Assembly: GCA_021201235.1 (NCBI GenBank)
Contig: JAJQFI010000027.1
Span: 62,001-126,000, forward strand
DNA: 64,000 nt
DNA from: Oscillospiraceae bacterium
Lineage (GTDB): Bacteria; Bacillota; Clostridia; Oscillospirales; Ruminococcaceae
Direction of reading: 5' to 3'
The notes below the pieces were generated by a model, which was not told where the DNA came from, did no database searches, and saw nothing but the letters and a program-made list of their open reading frames with translations. The position numbers and the translations under genes were made by a program. Shown piece after piece: positions 8,451 to 16,202 of the stretch (positions within the stretch are counted from its first letter, which is position 1; every line of letters starts with the position of its first letter).

Positions 8451-10778
8451 TCATGCGGAAACGGTGAGGCTTCTTCTGAAAAGAACCTTGCCGTTACTTA
8501 TTTCGCACATAAGCTCTCCCCTCCTGCCGATTGACAGCTCATAGGCAAGAGGGTTTTCTATCTCCGAGGTGATGACGCGCTTTATCTCGCGGGCTCCGAA
8601 TTCAGAGGTGTCGGACTTCGAAAGAATAAAATCCTCGATTTCGTCGGCGTAGCTCAGGCGAATACCGGCTGAAGCGGCACGCTTATTAAGCTGTAAAAGC
8701 AGTTGCTTTGTCAATTCCTCGCAGGAAGCTCTCGAAAGTCGGCTGAAACTGCAGATTGCATCAATACGGTTCAGGAGTTCGCTTGAGAACTGTCTCGATA
8801 GAGTGCTACGGTCTGAAACTTCGTTTGGGATAAAGCCGCAAGAAACGGATTTTGAAGCAACGATATTGGTCGTCATGATTACGACGGTATTACGGAACGA
8901 AACGTGTCTGCCCTGCGAATTGGTGAGACTGCCGTTGTCGCAGATCTGAAGCAAAATTGAGATAACGTCACGGTCAGCCTTTTCGAGCTCGTCGAAGAGG
9001 ACGACGCTGTAGGGCGACTTGCGGACACACTCCGTGAGCTCGCCGCCGTTTTCGCTCCCGACATAGCCGGGTGGTGAACCGATGAGGCGGGACAGCGAAT
9101 ACTTCTCCGAGAACTCAGACATATCAAGTCTTATCAGCTTGCCGTCGCTCCCGAACAGCGCTTCGCATACCGCTTTGGCGAGAGATGTCTTGCCGACGCC
9201 GGTCGGTCCCGAGAAGAGAAGAGTCGAGATGGGACGGCTCTTGTCACGAAGTCCCGAGCCGGAACGACGGAGAGCGTTTATAATTTCTTCTATGGCTTCG
9301 TTCTGACCGATTACACGGGTTCTGAGAATGCTTTCAATATGCGGGATGTTGCGGATGAGCTCATGCTCGTCTGGAACCGATGTCTGTAAAGCTATACACC
9401 TTGCAATATCTGTGCCGGTGACCGTGGGAGTGAGGAAATTATTGCTGAGTTGGCTGAGATAGTGCTCCTTGAGCCCTTCGGCGGTTATTCCGGACAGACT
9501 GCTCTCAAGCTTCTTCATGTTCTGCCGCTTTGTAAAGTTATTGAGTTTTACAGATGAACAGGCTTCGTCCAAAATATCTATAGCCTTGTCGGGGAGATAT
9601 CTGTCGGGAATAGAGCGGCTCGAGAGCTCGACAGCCTTTCTTATCGCTTTGTCGGTAATTCTGACATGATGATGGGATTCATACTTTGGCTTTAAACGCA
9701 TGAGCATGCCGATTGTTGTCTCTTCGTCCGGCTCGTTTATGCGGACTATTGAAAAGCGCCTGTCGAGCGCCTTGTCTTTTTCGATTGTCTTGCGGTATTC
9801 GTCGTAGGTTGTGGCACCTATCACTCTTATCTCGCCTCGGGCAAGCATGGGCTTTAAGATATTTGCGGCGTCGATTGCTCCTTCTGCCGCTCCTGCACCG
9901 ATAAGCATGTGAATCTCGTCGATGAAGAGGATTATGCCGTCGATGGTTGCCGCCTCGTCGATGCAATATTTGAGCCGTTCCTCGAAGTCGCCTCTATATT
10001 TCGCACCCGCCAGTAATTGCGTCAGGCTGAGGGAGTATATTCTCACGTTCAGAAGCTGTTCGGGGACATTTCCCTCGGCTATCTTTCCGGCAAGGGCTTT
10101 AACAACGGCGGTCTTGCCGACGCCCGCTTCGCCCACGAGACAGGGATTGTTTTTCTGGCGCCTCAAAAGAATTCCGATTATACGCTCGATTTCCTGCTCA
10201 CGCATGGCGCATGGGTCGAATTCACCGAGTGAAGCCTTCCTGACCATGTCGAAGCCGAATTTTTCGAGATTCGGGGCTTTTGGCTGTGAGTGATAAGTCG
10301 TCCCCACCCTGCTGTCGTGCTCGATTATTTCGGCTGTTGCGGCAAAGATTCGCGAGGAATTGCCGGTGAGCTCGCCCAGAACGCAACCGGCGGTCGAATT
10401 CTGCTGACCGAGGATTGCATACAGGATATGCTCGGTTCCGGCTTTCTGAGCGCCGCGATCGGTCGCTGTTTTCTTGGCGAATTTGAGGCAACGCTTGGCG
10501 GCGGGAGTGAAGGCGTCTACGTCAAGGTTCGTTTTCTTCGAGCCCTTGCCCGCCATTTCGCATATTTTCCCGCTGACGGCTTGGTAGCTGACTCCGAAGC
10601 TTGAAAGAATCTCACCGGCGGCGTGGGCGGCTCCGTCCCTGAGAAAGCCTAAAAGAAGATGCTCGGTGCCGACATAGGTGTGCCCCAATTCCATGGCACA
10701 CTTCATCGCCTGCTTTATCGTGCTTATAGCCTTGTCCGTATAGTCGGAGCTCGGGTATACTCTATCAAAATCAATCAC
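8451..10778 (-). CDS. clpC: ClpC-type AAA+ unfoldase
   Basis: 775 residues. Two Clp N repeats (about 1-150), AAA-1 with Walker A GEAGVGKTA (about 218) and IDEIHMLIG, a short middle segment, and AAA-2 with GPTGVGKTS (about 519). A CGF tripeptide sits where the ClpP-docking loop lies. ClpC unfolds substrates for ClpP. The middle domain is shorter than in Bacillus ClpC and no clear UVR motif is seen, so adaptor use may differ. The initiator is GTG with only a weak GAGG upstream. No mcsA, mcsB or ctsR lies beside it, unlike the Bacillus operon. Confidence 0.92.
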   Translation of the reverse strand: MIDFDRVYPSSDYTDKAISTIKQAMKCAMELGHTYVGTEHLLLGFLRDGAAHAAGEILSSFGVSYQAVSGKICEMAGKGSKKTNLDVDAFTPAAKRCLKFAKKTATDRGAQKAGTEHILYAILGQQNSTAGCVLGELTGNSSRIFAATAEIIEHDSRVGTTYHSQPKAPNLEKFGFDMVRKASLGEFDPCAMREQEIERIIGILLRRQKNNPCLVGEAGVGKTAVVKALAGKIAEGNVPEQLLNVRIYSLSLTQLLAGAKYRGDFEERLKYCIDEAATIDGIILFIDEIHMLIGAGAAEGAIDAANILKPMLARGEIRVIGATTYDEYRKTIEKDKALDRRFSIVRINEPDEETTIGMLMRLKPKYESHHHVRITDKAIRKAVELSSRSIPDRYLPDKAIDILDEACSSVKLNNFTKRQNMKKLESSLSGITAEGLKEHYLSQLSNNFLTPTVTGTDIARCIALQTSVPDEHELIRNIPHIESILRTRVIGQNEAIEEIINALRRSGSGLRDKSRPISTLLFSGPTGVGKTSLAKAVCEALFGSDGKLIRLDMSEFSEKYSLSRLIGSPPGYVGSENGGELTECVRKSPYSVVLFDELEKADRDVISILLQICDNGSLTNSQGRHVSFRNTVVIMTTNIVASKSVSCGFIPNEVSDRSTLSRQFSSELLNRIDAICSFSRLSRASCEELTKQLLLQLNKRAASAGIRLSYADEIEDFILSKSDTSEFGAREIKRVITSEIENPLAYELSIGRRGELMCEISNGKVLFRRSLTVSA

Positions 10779-10854
10779 TGTTACTTGACCTCGCTATCAC
10801 TGATATTTACATTTCAAGCTTTGACAGTTTTTTCTTGAATATTCATTTGCCGTC

Positions 10855-10890
10855 GGCGATTCACGGCGCTATAAGTCTCACGCCGCGAAT
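10855..10890. other. Imperfect inverted repeat upstream of clpC
   Basis: ATTCACGGCG and CGCCGCGAAT form a 10-bp stem with one mismatch around a 12-base loop. It lies in the 234-base gap between clpC and the small peptide gene at 11013. It may be an operator or leader hairpin for clpC. Otherwise the gap shows no gene. Confidence 0.35.
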
Positions 10891-11012
10891 ACATAACCGA
10901 CATTTTAAGCTTATGCCGGCGGGACAATAAACAGTAACATATTTTGAGCGCCCGAATAAACTGAACTATAAGCAAGACGCTTGCTTTAATACTTCTTAAA
11001 GGAGACAGATTT

Positions 11013-11135
11013 ATGAACTTCAGTGGATACTGGTGGATTATCATCCTCATTCTCATCATCCTCTTCGCCTTTAACGGCAACTGCGGATGCTCGAGTTGCG
11101 ACAGCTGCAGTAGCTGCAACCGCTGCGGTTGCTGA
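11013..11135 (+). CDS. 40-residue membrane peptide with Cys-rich tail
   Basis: ATG follows AAAGGAG at a good distance. Residues 7-20 form one very hydrophobic helix (WWIIILILIILFAF). The tail, residues 21-40, has eight cysteines in short CxC and CxxC steps (CGCSSCDSC and CNRCGC). A hairpin and an intrinsic terminator follow at once, so it has a self-contained transcript end. The plan of one short helix plus a small tail recalls tiny sporulation proteins of the YjcZ type, but the cysteine tail is different; metal binding or disulfide chemistry is inference only. Confidence 0.72.
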   Translation: MNFSGYWWIIILILIILFAFNGNCGCSSCDSCSSCNRCGC

Positions 11136-11158
11136 CACTTTGACTTCCGTCAAAGTGA

Positions 11159-11195
11159 AAAAACGTCCCACTTATCAGACAGTGGGACGTTTTTG
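11159..11195 (+). terminator. Intrinsic terminator after the Cys-rich peptide gene
   Basis: AACGTCCCACT pairs with AGTGGGACGTT, followed by a T run; A-rich on the left arm, so it may act both ways. A separate perfect 9-bp hairpin with a TTCC loop (11136-11157) precedes it directly after the stop codon. Confidence 0.88.
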
Positions 11196-11209
11196 CTGTA
11201 CGAATTAAC

Positions 11210-11238
11210 TTGACAAAATGCTCGGAATAGACGATAAT
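11210..11238 (+). promoter_or_regulatory. Promoter for the membrane protein at 11279
   Basis: TTGACA and GATAAT separated by 17 bases, 40 bases upstream of the start codon. Confidence 0.8.
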
Positions 11239-11278
11239 ATAAATGTGAGAATTTGTCACCTGTTCAGGAGGATGTTAT

Positions 11279-11809
11279 ATGGAAAGAGATTCCCTTAAGG
11301 ATTTATTATACTGCCTCAGCCGGTTCGGGCTGTTCTGGGCGATAACCGTGTTCGGAATTATCATCGGCAAGACAGCCGTTCTGGGAGTTATCGGGACGAT
11401 TATTCCGAGGCTTCGGCTTTATGACAATACAGAGCTTCTGAGCCTTCTGTCCTGCATCATTCCGGCGATTATGCTCATAATGCTTTTTGCCGACGATGCA
11501 AAGCGGCACACGGCTTACAAGGCGTACAGACCGCTGTTCGTAACAATCGTGATGCTCGTTACCGGGATTGTCTATTACATCCCTGCAATCATTGCGGGAT
11601 ATCTGACGGAAGAACGTGCGGTTGACGCCATCACCGAGCTTTACTTCACGAGCTATTGGCTGACGTTTGTGAGCGACAAGCTTGAGGTATATGCGCTTCT
11701 GGGAACAATATTCTGGGTTGCGCTGTGCATTCTCACCTATGTTATTGCGAGAAGGGTTTATCTCCACAAGTTCGAGAACGGTGAATATGAATATGAGGTT
11801 CAGGGATAA
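11279..11809 (+). CDS. Four-helix membrane protein, unknown function
   Basis: 176 residues with hydrophobic segments at about 17-40, 53-70, 85-107 and 136-157 and a charged C terminus rich in Glu and Tyr. The start follows CAGGAGG. It has a consensus promoter and a terminator of its own, so it is a single-gene unit. Size and helix spacing resemble the membrane protein at 5653, but similarity is not evident by eye. No family recognised. Confidence 0.8.
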   Translation: MERDSLKDLLYCLSRFGLFWAITVFGIIIGKTAVLGVIGTIIPRLRLYDNTELLSLLSCIIPAIMLIMLFADDAKRHTAYKAYRPLFVTIVMLVTGIVYYIPAIIAGYLTEERAVDAITELYFTSYWLTFVSDKLEVYALLGTIFWVALCILTYVIARRVYLHKFENGEYEYEVQG

Positions 11810-11825
11810 CCGGGACAAACAAAAA

Positions 11826-11855
11826 CGTCGGGCGTTGAAACCCGACGATTTTTTT
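11826..11855. terminator. Bidirectional intrinsic terminator
   Basis: CGTCGGG pairs with CCCGACG around an 8-base loop; a T run lies on the right and an A run on the left. It serves both the plus-strand gene at 11279 and the minus-strand folT, whose stop overlaps the T run. Confidence 0.85.
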
Positions 11856-12636
11856 ATTCCTCCGTGACCGGTTTTTCGATTTCGAGCATTTCGTAGAGAT
11901 AGTCGATTTCCTCCTGCTGGGCTTCGATTGTGTCGCTCTGGTCGTCGTACTTGTTCTTCAGGTACTGTGCGGCGATTCCGGTGCAACCGATGAGAAGGAT
12001 TAAAAGGCAGACGACATAGGTCATTCCGTGGATGAAGTTCTCGTCGCTGAAAATCAGGTTTTCGTCAATCGTCCTTGCACCCTTGAAGGCACTTGTGTAG
12101 GCTTTGAGAACCAAAGGCAGGAAGATTGAAAGAAGTATTACGTCGACCGGGAACTGCGCCAGATTCTTAATGATTCTTGCGGGAAGAATCGCCATGAAGC
12201 CGCTTCCGTAGATGGCGGATATCGCCCAGTTCGTCAGAAGCAGGTTGCATATCACGATTACCGTTGCCTTTGCGGAAACGATTCTGACGATGAGCCACTT
12301 GTCGTTCTTGGCGTTATACAGGAACAGTCCATAGAGAAGTCCGCCGAGAGCCTCGATAAGAGTGAACCGGATGTCGAATGCGCCGTCGGGCTTGATGATG
12401 TAGCCCAGAATGTCGGTTATCATTCCGGCGGTGAAGCCGACCGTCGGTCCGTAGAGCATGCCAATCGCCGCCATCGCTATGAAGGCGAACGAGATTGTCA
12501 TGTAATTGGAGACTTTGATGCTTATCGTCAGTTTGAGTACCAAATCGAGGGCGATAAGCATCGCGATTACGCACAGGTTGCGGACGCTTTTCAGTTCCTT
12601 TGCGGAACGGGCGAACAGATTGAAAAATCCTTTCAT
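11854..12636 (-). CDS. folT: Folate-specific ECF transporter S component (FolT family)
   Basis: 260 residues. The N-terminal part matches FolT-type S components: ARSAKELKSVRNLCVIAMLIALD, then ISFAFIAMAAIGMLYGP and the FTLIEALGGLLYGLFL segment, in six hydrophobic helices. FolT binds folate and docks on a shared EcfT/EcfA module that is encoded elsewhere. A tetrahydrofolate riboswitch lies upstream, which independently supports folate as substrate. Typical family members are near 170-180 residues; this one has an additional C-terminal helix (about 196-220) and an acidic coiled-coil-like tail rich in Glu and Gln. Start follows AGGAGG. Confidence 0.9.
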   Translation of the reverse strand: MKGFFNLFARSAKELKSVRNLCVIAMLIALDLVLKLTISIKVSNYMTISFAFIAMAAIGMLYGPTVGFTAGMITDILGYIIKPDGAFDIRFTLIEALGGLLYGLFLYNAKNDKWLIVRIVSAKATVIVICNLLLTNWAISAIYGSGFMAILPARIIKNLAQFPVDVILLSIFLPLVLKAYTSAFKGARTIDENLIFSDENFIHGMTYVVCLLILLIGCTGIAAQYLKNKYDDQSDTIEAQQEEIDYLYEMLEIEKPVTEE

Positions 12637-12725
12637 AATAAAATCCTCCTACACAAGTTGACTTATAGTGCAGAAGGATTATTTGTATCTGCCAGTCCTC
12701 AAGTTCGCTAGCAAAACTCACTCCG

Positions 12726-12767
12726 GCAAGTTCGTTTACGAACTTGCGTAGCTTTGCTTGCAAAGCT
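12726..12767 (-). repeat. Two adjacent perfect palindromes between riboswitch and folT
   Basis: The first is 22 bases (12726-12747, arms GCAAGTTCGT/ACGAACTTGC); the second is 18 bases (12750-12767, arms AGCTTTGC/GCAAAGCT). They lie two bases apart in the folT leader, directly 3' of the THF aptamer in the transcript. Neither is followed by a T run, so they are not classical terminators. They may be part of the expression platform or an inserted palindromic repeat. Confidence 0.7.
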
Positions 12768-12776
12768 ATTTGCACA

Positions 12777-12878
12777 AATAAGTGGGATGCGAAAACCGAA
12801 CCGCAGGGTCAAACCGTTTCGTCCGCAGGACAACTCCCCGTTCCCGTGGCACTATAACGCTCGGTTTTCTACTCTTTT
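12777..12878 (-). promoter_or_regulatory. Tetrahydrofolate (THF) riboswitch in the folT leader
   Basis: On the minus strand the sequence follows the THF aptamer consensus in order: GAGTAGA, a P2 arm GAAAACCGA (12861-12869), CGTTA, AGTG, a GGGA/GGGGAGTTG core, ACGAAACG, GCGG, the matching P2 arm TCGGTTTTC (12791-12799), and GCATCC. The nine-base P2 helix is perfect. THF riboswitches sense reduced folates and usually control folT, which is the next gene. The mechanism is unclear; no terminator follows, so translational control is more likely. Confidence 0.92.
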
Positions 12879-12905
12879 GATGTTGCGAATATTTGCCCGT
12901 CGAAA

Positions 12906-13868
12906 TTACAGGGCGAGGTCGCTCAGGAGATTATGTAGATGCTCGTCGTAATTCTTTCTCATGCCGAGAGCTTCTACTATATCGTAATCCACGAGGTGAC
13001 CGTTCTTAAGGGCAACGACTCTGTTTGTGAGACCGTTTGCAAGAAGGTCGACCGCATAGCAACCCATTCTTGCCGCCATGACTCTGTCGGTGCAGGTGGG
13101 GGCTCCGCCTCTCTGGACGTGACCGAGAATCGTTACTCTTGTCTCGATTCCGGTGTGCTCCTGAATATAGGCACCGATGTCCTCGGAATGTCCGACACCT
13201 TCGGCAACTACTATTTCAAAGTGAGTCTTGCCGGTAGCCTTCTGCTCGAGCATCTTCTGGCAGATTTCGGAAAGGTTGAACTCCTTCTCGACAGTGATTA
13301 CTTCGGTAGCTCCGGTTGCAACGCCGACGTTTACGGCGATATGACCGGCTCTTCTGCCCATTACCTCAACTACGGAGCAACGGCTGTGGGACATTTCGGT
13401 GTCCTTGATTTTATCAATCATGCCGAGTGCGGTGTTGAGAGCGGTGTCGAAGCCGATTGTGTAATCGGTACAGGCGATATCGTTGTCGATTGTGCCGGGG
13501 ATTCCGATGCACTTTACGCCCTTCTTCGAGATGTCGAGGGCACCTCTGAAGGTTCCGTCGCCGCCGATACAGACCAAGCTGTCGATTCCGAACTTGTCGC
13601 AGTTCTCCTTGGCTATGTTAAGACCTTCCTCGGTCATGAACATTTTGCTTCTTGCAGTGTAGAGAATGGTGCCGCCTCTCTGGACGATATCCGAAACGTC
13701 TCTTGCGTTCATTTCGTACATATCGCCGTCGATAAGACCCTGATATCCTCTCCTGATGCCGACGGCTTTGAAGCCCTTGGCTATGGAAGCTCTTACTACC
13801 GCTCTGATTGCGGCGTTCATTCCGGGAGCGTCTCCTCCGCTTGTAAGTATTCCGATTGTTCTTGACAT
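12906..13868 (-). CDS. pfkA: 6-phosphofructokinase, ATP type
   Basis: 320 residues. It phosphorylates fructose 6-phosphate in glycolysis. Seen are the nucleotide loop LTSGGDAPGMNAAIRA (about 8-23), GGDGTFRGA (about 102), GIPGTIDNDI with the catalytic Asp (about 124), MGRRAGHIA (about 169) and LGHVQRGG (about 248). Glycine rather than Asp in the GGDGT position indicates the ATP-dependent rather than pyrophosphate-dependent form. Start is the ATG six bases after GGAGGT; an in-frame extension of eight residues upstream lacks a ribosome site. A long leader separates it from its promoter. Confidence 0.96.
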   Translation of the reverse strand: MSRTIGILTSGGDAPGMNAAIRAVVRASIAKGFKAVGIRRGYQGLIDGDMYEMNARDVSDIVQRGGTILYTARSKMFMTEEGLNIAKENCDKFGIDSLVCIGGDGTFRGALDISKKGVKCIGIPGTIDNDIACTDYTIGFDTALNTALGMIDKIKDTEMSHSRCSVVEVMGRRAGHIAVNVGVATGATEVITVEKEFNLSEICQKMLEQKATGKTHFEIVVAEGVGHSEDIGAYIQEHTGIETRVTILGHVQRGGAPTCTDRVMAARMGCYAVDLLANGLTNRVVALKNGHLVDYDIVEALGMRKNYDEHLHNLLSDLAL

Positions 13869-13940
13869 ACAAGTACCTCCAAAACAATTCAAAAAACAAA
13901 TTTATATTTGACAGTGCGGATTTAGCATTGGGAAAACCGG

Positions 13941-13971
13941 CGAAAATATTTATATCATCATAATATTTTCG
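13941..13971 (-). promoter_or_regulatory. AT-rich hairpin in the pfkA leader
   Basis: CGAAAATATT and AATATTTTCG can pair over 10 bp with an 11-base loop, within the about 165-base leader predicted between the pfkA promoter and start codon. Function unknown; it lacks a T run on the minus strand. Confidence 0.5.
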
Positions 13972-14041
13972 AAAAATAACGACCCGCATTGCCTCTGACA
14001 GTCGCAAGAGCAACCGAGCTACTTTGAACCGTCTACCTTAT

Positions 14042-14070
14042 AGAATAGCATTTTACGAGCAAGATGTCAA
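14042..14070 (-). promoter_or_regulatory. Promoter for pfkA
   Basis: On the minus strand TTGACA and TATTCT are separated by 17 bases. The predicted transcript start lies about 165 bases before the pfkA start codon. Confidence 0.78.
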
Positions 14071-14084
14071 TCTTTTTACGCCAA

Positions 14085-14111
14085 AATACGCACCAAAAAA
14101 AGGTGCGTATT
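14085..14111 (-). terminator. Terminator-like hairpin downstream of the kinase-like gene
   Basis: AATACGCACC pairs with GGTGCGTATT around a loop of seven A bases (T on the minus strand). A short T-rich stretch follows on the minus strand. It lies 93 bases past the stop of the kinase-like gene. Confidence 0.65.
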
Positions 14112-14203
14112 AAGCCGATTATCTGTACAAAATCATATTTCCTGCGGGATTTTTTTCGCTTTTTGTCTGCAATTTCAAACTATACTGCAAGTAATTTCGG
14201 GTA

Positions 14204-15973
14204 CTATCCCACCACATCAACCGTAGGTGAAAATACCGATATGTCGACATAGAGAGTGTTGCCGTTCTTGACGTTTATCTCGCCGCCGACGCCTTCGCCG
14301 GTCTGTGCACAATAGACATCCATGACGTAGCCGGAAAGCGTGTCGGGAGTCTCGACGTCCCTGCACTCATACTTTATGTTGAGGTCGTCAAGAAGCGCGA
14401 CATACTCTTCCTTCGTCATTCTGGTGCCGTCCTCGTTCATATAGTCGGGAATTTCAACGACTGCGAGACCCTGACTTACATAGAGCTTGACTTTAGTGAC
14501 GGGATAAAGGTCGGTTCCCTCGGGGATATCCTGATCGTAGATATATCCACGCTCGTACTCGTCGGAATAATCATAGATTGCCTCGAACTCGAGTCTGCCC
14601 TTCCATGTGTCGCTGTCGACAACGGAGGTATACTTCTTGCCTATGAGGTTGGGCATTACGAAGAGAGTTCCGCTTGTAGCGGTGGTGGTTTCGGTTTCGT
14701 CGGAGGAAACCGTTGTCGACTCAGCGGCTTCCGTTTCGGTGGTCGCGGCAGTCGTCACGGGCGCCGCAGTGGTCGCCGAGGTTGAGGCTGTGGTGGTCTC
14801 GGTGTCGCCGGAGGTGTCCGGCAGGAGCATCGAGATGAGCGCCAGAAACGCCGCAACAACGATCACAACGAGGAGGACTGCGCCGATTATCATTGCGATA
14901 TTGCCGGCGTTTGACTTCTTCTTTTTCTTCTTTTTTGTGTCCTGACGCTTTTCCTTCGGGTCCTGAATCGGGATTGTCTGGGTGGCGCCCCTGGGGAGCT
15001 GAGTCATATAGCTTGGCTGATCGAACAGCTTCGTCACGAAGTCGGTTATATTCTGGATTCTCTGCTCACAGGAAAGGCGCATAGCCTGAGTTATGACCTT
15101 TGAAACGTTCGCCGGGACGTGGGGATTAATCTTGTTCGGTTCCATCAACGAGTCGTTACCGATTCTCGACATCGGCTCGGGAGGCATACACCCGGTGAGA
15201 AGCCGATACATTACCGCCGCAACAGCATAGACATCCGTCCAAGTGCCCTCCCACTCGCTTGCAGAATACTGCTCGGGAGCAGAGAAGCCGTCGTAGAGCT
15301 CAGGCGCCAGGTCAGTATTGGCGGTCCTTATCTCGGGGATTGCAAAGCCGGTGAGCATGAGCTCGCTTTTATCTGTAACTATGATGTTGTCAAGACAGAT
15401 TCCACGATGCAGGATTCCGGCGTTATGTATGCACGCCAGAGTCGTCAGAAGCGGCGGGAAGAGCTTTTTGACCTGATCCCAGCTCAGTTCTCCCGCATTA
15501 TCCTGAAGATATTGGCGGAGAGTTATCCCCTCAACCTCCGGGAAGACTGCATAAACGGTGTTATTCGCGGTAAACATATCCGTCGGCGCGACGATATGGG
15601 ACATTGTTCTGAGCCTTGCCAGAGACTTATTGAGCTCAGCAAACTCGGACATATAATTCTTATATTGAACAACATAATTCTGGTCGACGATGAGCTCACT
15701 GCCGTCTTTGGCTCTCTGACAGAGGACATCCGGCATATACTCCTTTATCGTGACCTTCCGGGACTCAGTGTTGTCATAGCCGATATAGGTGGCTGATTCA
15801 CCGTTGCTCTTTATGAGCTTTCCTACGATATATCTTGAATCCAAAACTGTCTTGGGCTGGAGGTAAGAGGGCAGATTTCCGGCATTGACGCTCAGTCCGC
15901 AATTCGGACAGACATCCTGACCCTCGCTCAAAGGCTCCATACAGCCCATGCACAGCATTTTATATTCACTCAT
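14204..15973 (-). CDS. Zinc-ribbon/kinase-like/PASTA membrane protein, predicted pseudokinase
   Basis: 589 residues: zinc ribbon (C8, C11, C22, C25), a Ser/Thr kinase fold (about 45-320), a Lys-rich stretch (342-353), one membrane helix (357-384), a Thr-rich linker (388-445) and an extracellular part with two PASTA-like repeats. The overall plan matches PknB-type receptors. The ATP lysine (VTIK, K77) and the APE motif (SAPEQY) are kept. The catalytic loop reads HRG instead of HRD (189-191), and the DFG position reads TGF (208-210), so both catalytic aspartates are gone. It is probably a signalling scaffold and not an active kinase. Start chosen at MSEYKMLC after AAAGGA. Confidence 0.85.
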   Translation of the reverse strand: MSEYKMLCMGCMEPLSEGQDVCPNCGLSVNAGNLPSYLQPKTVLDSRYIVGKLIKSNGESATYIGYDNTESRKVTIKEYMPDVLCQRAKDGSELIVDQNYVVQYKNYMSEFAELNKSLARLRTMSHIVAPTDMFTANNTVYAVFPEVEGITLRQYLQDNAGELSWDQVKKLFPPLLTTLACIHNAGILHRGICLDNIIVTDKSELMLTGFAIPEIRTANTDLAPELYDGFSAPEQYSASEWEGTWTDVYAVAAVMYRLLTGCMPPEPMSRIGNDSLMEPNKINPHVPANVSKVITQAMRLSCEQRIQNITDFVTKLFDQPSYMTQLPRGATQTIPIQDPKEKRQDTKKKKKKKSNAGNIAMIIGAVLLVVIVVAAFLALISMLLPDTSGDTETTTASTSATTAAPVTTAATTETEAAESTTVSSDETETTTATSGTLFVMPNLIGKKYTSVVDSDTWKGRLEFEAIYDYSDEYERGYIYDQDIPEGTDLYPVTKVKLYVSQGLAVVEIPDYMNEDGTRMTKEEYVALLDDLNIKYECRDVETPDTLSGYVMDVYCAQTGEGVGGEINVKNGNTLYVDISVFSPTVDVVG

Positions 15974-16141
15974 CAACTGATTCGTTCCTTTCAGATTTCC
16001 ATACAGAAATCCACAATGATACATGATATTATTTTACCAACAGAATCCCGACTTGTCAATGAGGTTTTTTAAACTGTCACTCAGTTGTAACCGAGTTGTA
16101 ACTATTTCACCACCCTTGAGACATTGTCCCTTCCCATGGGG

Positions 16142-16170
16142 TTGAAATTGATAATATTTTGGTGTATAAT
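16142..16170 (+). promoter_or_regulatory. Promoter for cardiolipin synthase
   Basis: TTGAAA and TATAAT separated by 17 bases, 33 bases before the start codon. Just upstream (about 16083-16102) an AGTTGTAAC motif occurs twice in tandem, possibly a regulator site. Confidence 0.82.
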
Positions 16171-16202
16171 GGTAGGAAGTATTTTTACTAAGGGGTGAAA
16201 TC

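Noticed and set aside
12939-13865. A 308-codon plus-strand frame opposite pfkA
   Set aside because: It exactly overlaps pfkA in antisense and resembles no protein; such long shadows are common in GC-biased codons.
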